64,000 nt of DNA from the NCBI GenBank assembly GCA_003024785.1, contig PUQB01000253.1:124001-188000 (forward strand). Direction: 5' to 3'. Of the stretch, positions 60,750-64,000 are shown in pieces. Position numbers and translations under genes: made by a program. Numbering within the stretch: the stretch's first letter is position 1; every line of letters begins with the position of its first letter. The stretch is from Selaginella tamariscina (taxonomy: Eukaryota; Streptophyta; Lycopodiopsida; Selaginellales; Selaginellaceae). The notes beneath the pieces were generated by a model, which had not been told where the DNA came from, did no database searches, and saw only the letters and a list, made by a program, of their open reading frames with translations.

Positions 60750-61874
60750 GACACTCTTTAGCAAAATGACCAGGCTTGTTACAATTATAACATTTCACGA
60801 CCCCGCCTGCGGAACGCGGGGGAGCAGACTTTGGAGCCGATCCTTTGGCCTGCTGAGGAGGTGGTAACGCCAATGGTTTCCGAAATCCGGTGGGTCTTGA
60901 TGTGTCCGAAAACTTGGAACTGCCGACAAAGGGACTTGCACTTCGAATTGATGGCGATTGATCTGGTCGCCTATCAAACCTTCTGAACCCAGACTTTGGA
61001 GGAAACTCCTTGGTTTAGGTTTTGCTTCCTCCCCTTTGTACAAGTCTTCTAACGACATGCCATAAGCAACCTTTTGAGCTGCCTCTTGACATTCCCGATA
61101 GCTTGTTGGCTTGTACCTTAAGATTTCTCTTCGCGTTTTCTCATTCAAGCTAGCCATGAAGCAACTTCGAGCTTCATCATCGCTCATATTTGGCACCAAT
61201 CGCCGTACACTTTCGAATCGATAAACGTGGTCCATAGGACTTCCCCGAACTCCCTGTTGACAAAGTGCCAGGTCAGCACGCAATCGCAAACCGAGATCAT
61301 CCGGCATATACTGCTTTTTGATCTCCTTTTTCATGTGCTTCCAGCTGTTTCGGTATCCACGTTCACCTTCAACAATTCGCCACCAAGTCTTAGCTTCTTC
61401 TTTAAGAAACTGCTTGGCACATGCAACCTTTTCTGTCTTTCTCACGGAAGCAGCCTCGAAATAGCTTTCCATATCATACAACCAGTCATCCAAAACCTTG
61501 TAATCCTTTGAACCCATGAAATTCGAAGGCTTTACCGGTTTGAATTTACTGGGACCTCCACCACTACTTCCGTCGAAGAATCTGATTCAGAGGAACCTGA
61601 CTCTGAGTCATGCTTCTTCTTCTTTTCCGTGTGTCTGGTTGCGGAACATCTGGCACTGCGTATTCGTTGGAATCCGAACGGCAACATTATCGATTCGGTC
61701 GTTCAACCCCAAAACATCCCCTCGAAGTTCGTTTAGGGCATCCATCATTATTTCTCGCCAACCAGGTCTGTCTAACCTAGGGGGTCGACCTGGATCAGCC
61801 TCATCCATCTCCTCATTTTGAGCCTCTGCGACAGCCCTCTCTGCCTCAGGCTCTGGTTGCTTTCTCTTGCTCAT
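60750..61874 (-). mobile_element. Chromovirus gag region
   Basis: Starts near MSKRKQPEPEAERAV. Retrotransposon gag text follows (FLKEEAKTWWRIVEGERG, FMASLNEKTRREILRY) and a CCHC zinc knuckle (CYNCNKPGHFAKEC, ~60792-60752). Gag packages the element RNA. Fossil. Confidence 0.85.
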
Positions 61875-62189
61875 CGTATTGAACCCTAGTGTCAACACTC
61901 GGAGAATATGCTTGGAATATTCCCAATGTGAAACTGGAAACACCCTGCACAGGTTGTACACCCACACACATCAGCTTAAACTAGCATAAGACTTTCGGAC
62001 ATACCTAGAATCTCACGCCGACTCACTGAGCAAGTGTTCTCCGAAGTTTGACAACTCACAGGATCAAACTCTCTGCGCAGAATACAGACATGTCAACCGA
62101 AAGCAATAGAGTATAATCAAGAATTTAGAGTTATCTAAACATTGAAACACCCTATGACTTAAGGCAGTCCTACTGACCGCAGAGAACTT
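61875..62189 (-). mobile_element. Chromovirus 5' leader
   Basis: Region between the primer-binding site and the first gag Met; no gene on either strand is supported. Confidence 0.6.
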
Positions 62190-62201
62190 GCTCCGATACC
62201 A
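62190..62201 (-). promoter_or_regulatory. Primer-binding site for initiator Met-tRNA
   Basis: Minus strand reads TGGTATCGGAGC, one base different from the classic plant retrotransposon PBS TGGTATCAGAGC, and lies two bases inside the LTR edge. Confidence 0.85.
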
Positions 62202-62203
62202 AT

Positions 62204-63169
62204 TGTCAGAGTTTTTACCTGGTGCCACAAAGGCGGCTTGCCAGGTGCCAACCCTGGAATCCCCTCTCTGGAAACCCCACGGAATCTGGTAAAGTAACCC
62301 GTATTAGGAACCCAAGCCTTAGGAACTCAACCCTAACTGACTAAGTCCACGAACGAGACTCACCTTGTGAATCAGGATACACGGACTAGCCGAGCTTTAG
62401 GTGTCGTTCCTAGCTTGGCGTGGTTGAGGCGGCCGGAGCAAGGCCTCAACCACTAGTTCTGCGGAACGTGAACTCGGGCAATGTCTTTGAGCTTGGGCAG
62501 GTTTTCGGACCAAGGAATCTGACTAACTCCTTGGAAGTGACGTGCCCTATCTCAAAGGCAAGATCCTGCCAACGATAAGGATAGTCTAACCCTAGGGTGG
62601 GTTGTACCCCTGTCGTGTGGAAGTTTGGGCGGCACAACGAGGGTTGCACCTTGACGACACAAGCTTAGCTTGCACCGGTAGGAGGTTAACGAGCTCTCTT
62701 TTGAACCCAGGAAGCCTCACTACATATACTCTACCTTATTTATGTGACGGACCCCCCCCCCCCCTGTTTACCTAAATGAGTAAGTGGGCTGGCACGGAAA
62801 TGCCAGCCCTTAGAGAAAATGGTTGTCCTAACCTAACCCTAAACCTAACCCCTGGGGGGGGTATTAGGGCGTGGGGTTAGGGCAACCCTAGGGTTAGGTC
62901 AACCCTAGGGTGTCCCTAACCCTTATTTTGACAAGCTATACTTTATAACCTAGAACGTCAAACCGGGGGAGAGTTTCTAGAAGGTAAGTTCTAGCTTCGC
63001 CTAGAGTTTCCTGCAAATACCTAATGACACCCGGCCGGACCATCACTAGATACCCAAGTGCACTAACGGGCCTGTTTCCTACTACATCTAGGGTTCGTCA
63101 CACAACTCGGTAGTAACAACAGTCAAACCCCAAAGTAAAGGGTGAGTCATAGTAAAAAAACTATTGACA
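62204..63169 (-). mobile_element. 5' LTR of the chromovirus (966 bp)
   Basis: Bounded by TGTCAGAG... at 62204 and ...CTATTGACA at 63169 on the plus strand, i.e. TG...CA ends with a TGTCA/TGACA inverted tip. It carries a C run (~62751-62764) and several CCCTAA-like words around 62830-62930. It sits two bases from the primer-binding site, which fixes its inner end. Confidence 0.8.
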
Positions 63170-63297
63170 GGCAGCCACGTGTTAGCCCTTCATGTTAAAA
63201 CTTTAACATTCTTCTCTTTAAGTCTTTCTATCTTATGATTATGGCCACCTCATGTGATCATAACTAAGTCTCAATATTGAATGTTCCAATTTCAAAA
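63170..63297 (+). repeat. Old repeat block shared with 45900-46040
   Basis: Directly outside the chromovirus LTR. Shares 'cttatgattatggccacct' and 'aactaagtctcaatattga' with 45900-46040. It may be the target sequence into which the chromovirus inserted. Confidence 0.55.
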
Positions 63298-64000
63298 CAT
63301 GGCTCTCAAATGCCAACTTTAGAACCTTTATGTGATCCCTTAGAAACTTGGTAAAGGAACATGTCAGCTAAGATTTCACACCCTCAGTTGGACAAGTACA
63401 CAAATGTATCGTTGCTTAGTTATGGGTATGTCCCATCTTTGGAATAGCCTACCTTTAACATTAATGAATTTGTGCTTGGGAGGTCTTGTCGAAGTGCACA
63501 TTTTAAGGGTTAAAGGCTGAGGCATATCTCCAACCTCCTCCTCCACATCAAGTTAAGAGTAGCACTCTGTTGTCTGGAAGTTGAGGTGGCACAACATAGG
63601 GTTCTGCCTTTACAACACAAGCTAAAACTTGCATTGGTAAAAGAATAACGAATTCAATCATGAATGAACCCAGGAACTCTCACTAATATACTACTTAATA
63701 TATGTGACATAGGCCCTCCTTGTTTTATAAAGTGAGCTAGGAATCTCATTCCCAATGAGAATATACTTGGTGAGCTTAACTTAATAACCCTTAAACCCTA
63801 ACCTGAGGGTTTAAGCCTAAGGATGTTTATACCCATATTTAACATGTTGAACTCATAAAAACTAATTAATAACTCAACTAAGACATAGAAAATGAGGATA
63901 AATTTTTTTAAAAAGCAAGTGTTACATTCGCTTAAAGTTTCTCCAAAGTATCTAGGGACAACTAACAAAACTACTTTTAAACACATAACTGCACTAAGCA
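63298..64000 (+). mobile_element. LTR-like fragment running off the window
   Basis: Aligns with 46975-47725 along its length (same order, similar spacing). Continues past the end of the window. Non-coding fossil. Confidence 0.65.

Larger units (their letters stand above)
57051..63169 (-). mobile_element. Fossil Ty3/gypsy chromovirus (plant LTR retrotransposon)
   Basis: Minus-strand element with 5' LTR 62204-63169, primer-binding site 62190-62201 and a gag-pol region from about 61874 to 57228. Parts in order: gag, CCHC knuckle, aspartic protease, reverse transcriptase, RNase H, integrase and a C-terminal chromodomain. The order PR-RT-RH-INT with a chromodomain places it in the chromovirus branch of Ty3/gypsy (Metaviridae). 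It is broken: roughly half a dozen or more interruptions in the coding region, so it is not active as seen. No clean direct-repeat 3' LTR is present next to the integrase end, so age cannot be read from LTR divergence. Confidence 0.93.

Noticed and set aside
62830-62930. CCCTAA-like words resembling plant telomere repeat
   Set aside because: They are irregular, interrupted, and lie inside an LTR whose relatives carry the same words, so this is not a telomere or interstitial telomere array.

Overview
The window looks like AT-rich nuclear DNA of a land plant. The signs are plant-type ubiquitin residues (Ser19, Ala57) in a ubiquitin-S27a gene, a telo-box next to its TATA box, and a Ty3/gypsy chromovirus primed by initiator Met-tRNA. 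A transposase-like gene of the DUF7869 kind, which I associate mainly with mosses, liverworts, ferns and lycophytes, suggests a seed-free plant; that last step is inference. I see no tRNA or rRNA gene, no CRISPR array and no bacterial operon.

Layout. Positions 1-1500 are AT-rich, with a ~320-335 bp tandem repeat. Positions 1500-2355 form a GC-rich island of about 20 copies of the palindrome GGCGGGATTAATCCCGCC. Directly downstream (2479-5594) lies a broken DUF7869-type DDE-like gene with one clear 54-bp intron. Positions 6132-43632 are a head-to-tail array of a ~10.9-kb unit, about 3.4 copies. Each full unit holds a ~5.3-kb near-perfect palindrome whose left arm carries gene A and whose right arm carries its decayed mirror image A'. 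After the palindrome comes gene B (coiled coil, Lys-rich linker, C-terminal membrane anchor), flanked by fragments of further B copies. A 24-nt minisatellite and a long AT-rich spacer complete the unit. Gene A is a nuclear-looking protein with a PKKRRK signal and a C-terminal Cys/His segment that resembles a degenerate Dof zinc finger. Only the copy in unit 2 reads open from end to end.

The array stops at 43632 in LTR-derived sequence. From there to the end the DNA is mostly retrotransposon debris: related LTR fragments in both orientations, plus one fossil chromovirus with recognisable gag, protease, reverse transcriptase, RNase H, integrase and chromodomain (57051-63169, minus strand). Scattered in it are a ubiquitin-S27a gene (49330-49795) with a second, more decayed copy 4.6 kb away, and an ankyrin-repeat pseudogene that includes an inverted duplication.

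How the parts relate. Genes A and A' are convergent inside a palindrome, so read-through RNA would fold into long double-stranded RNA. Together with the tandem amplification this looks like an ampliconic or self-silencing gene cluster. Unit 4 keeps arm sequence that units 1-3 have lost and looks older. Many differences between units are one-base length changes, often in short homopolymers, so some broken frames may be assembly errors.
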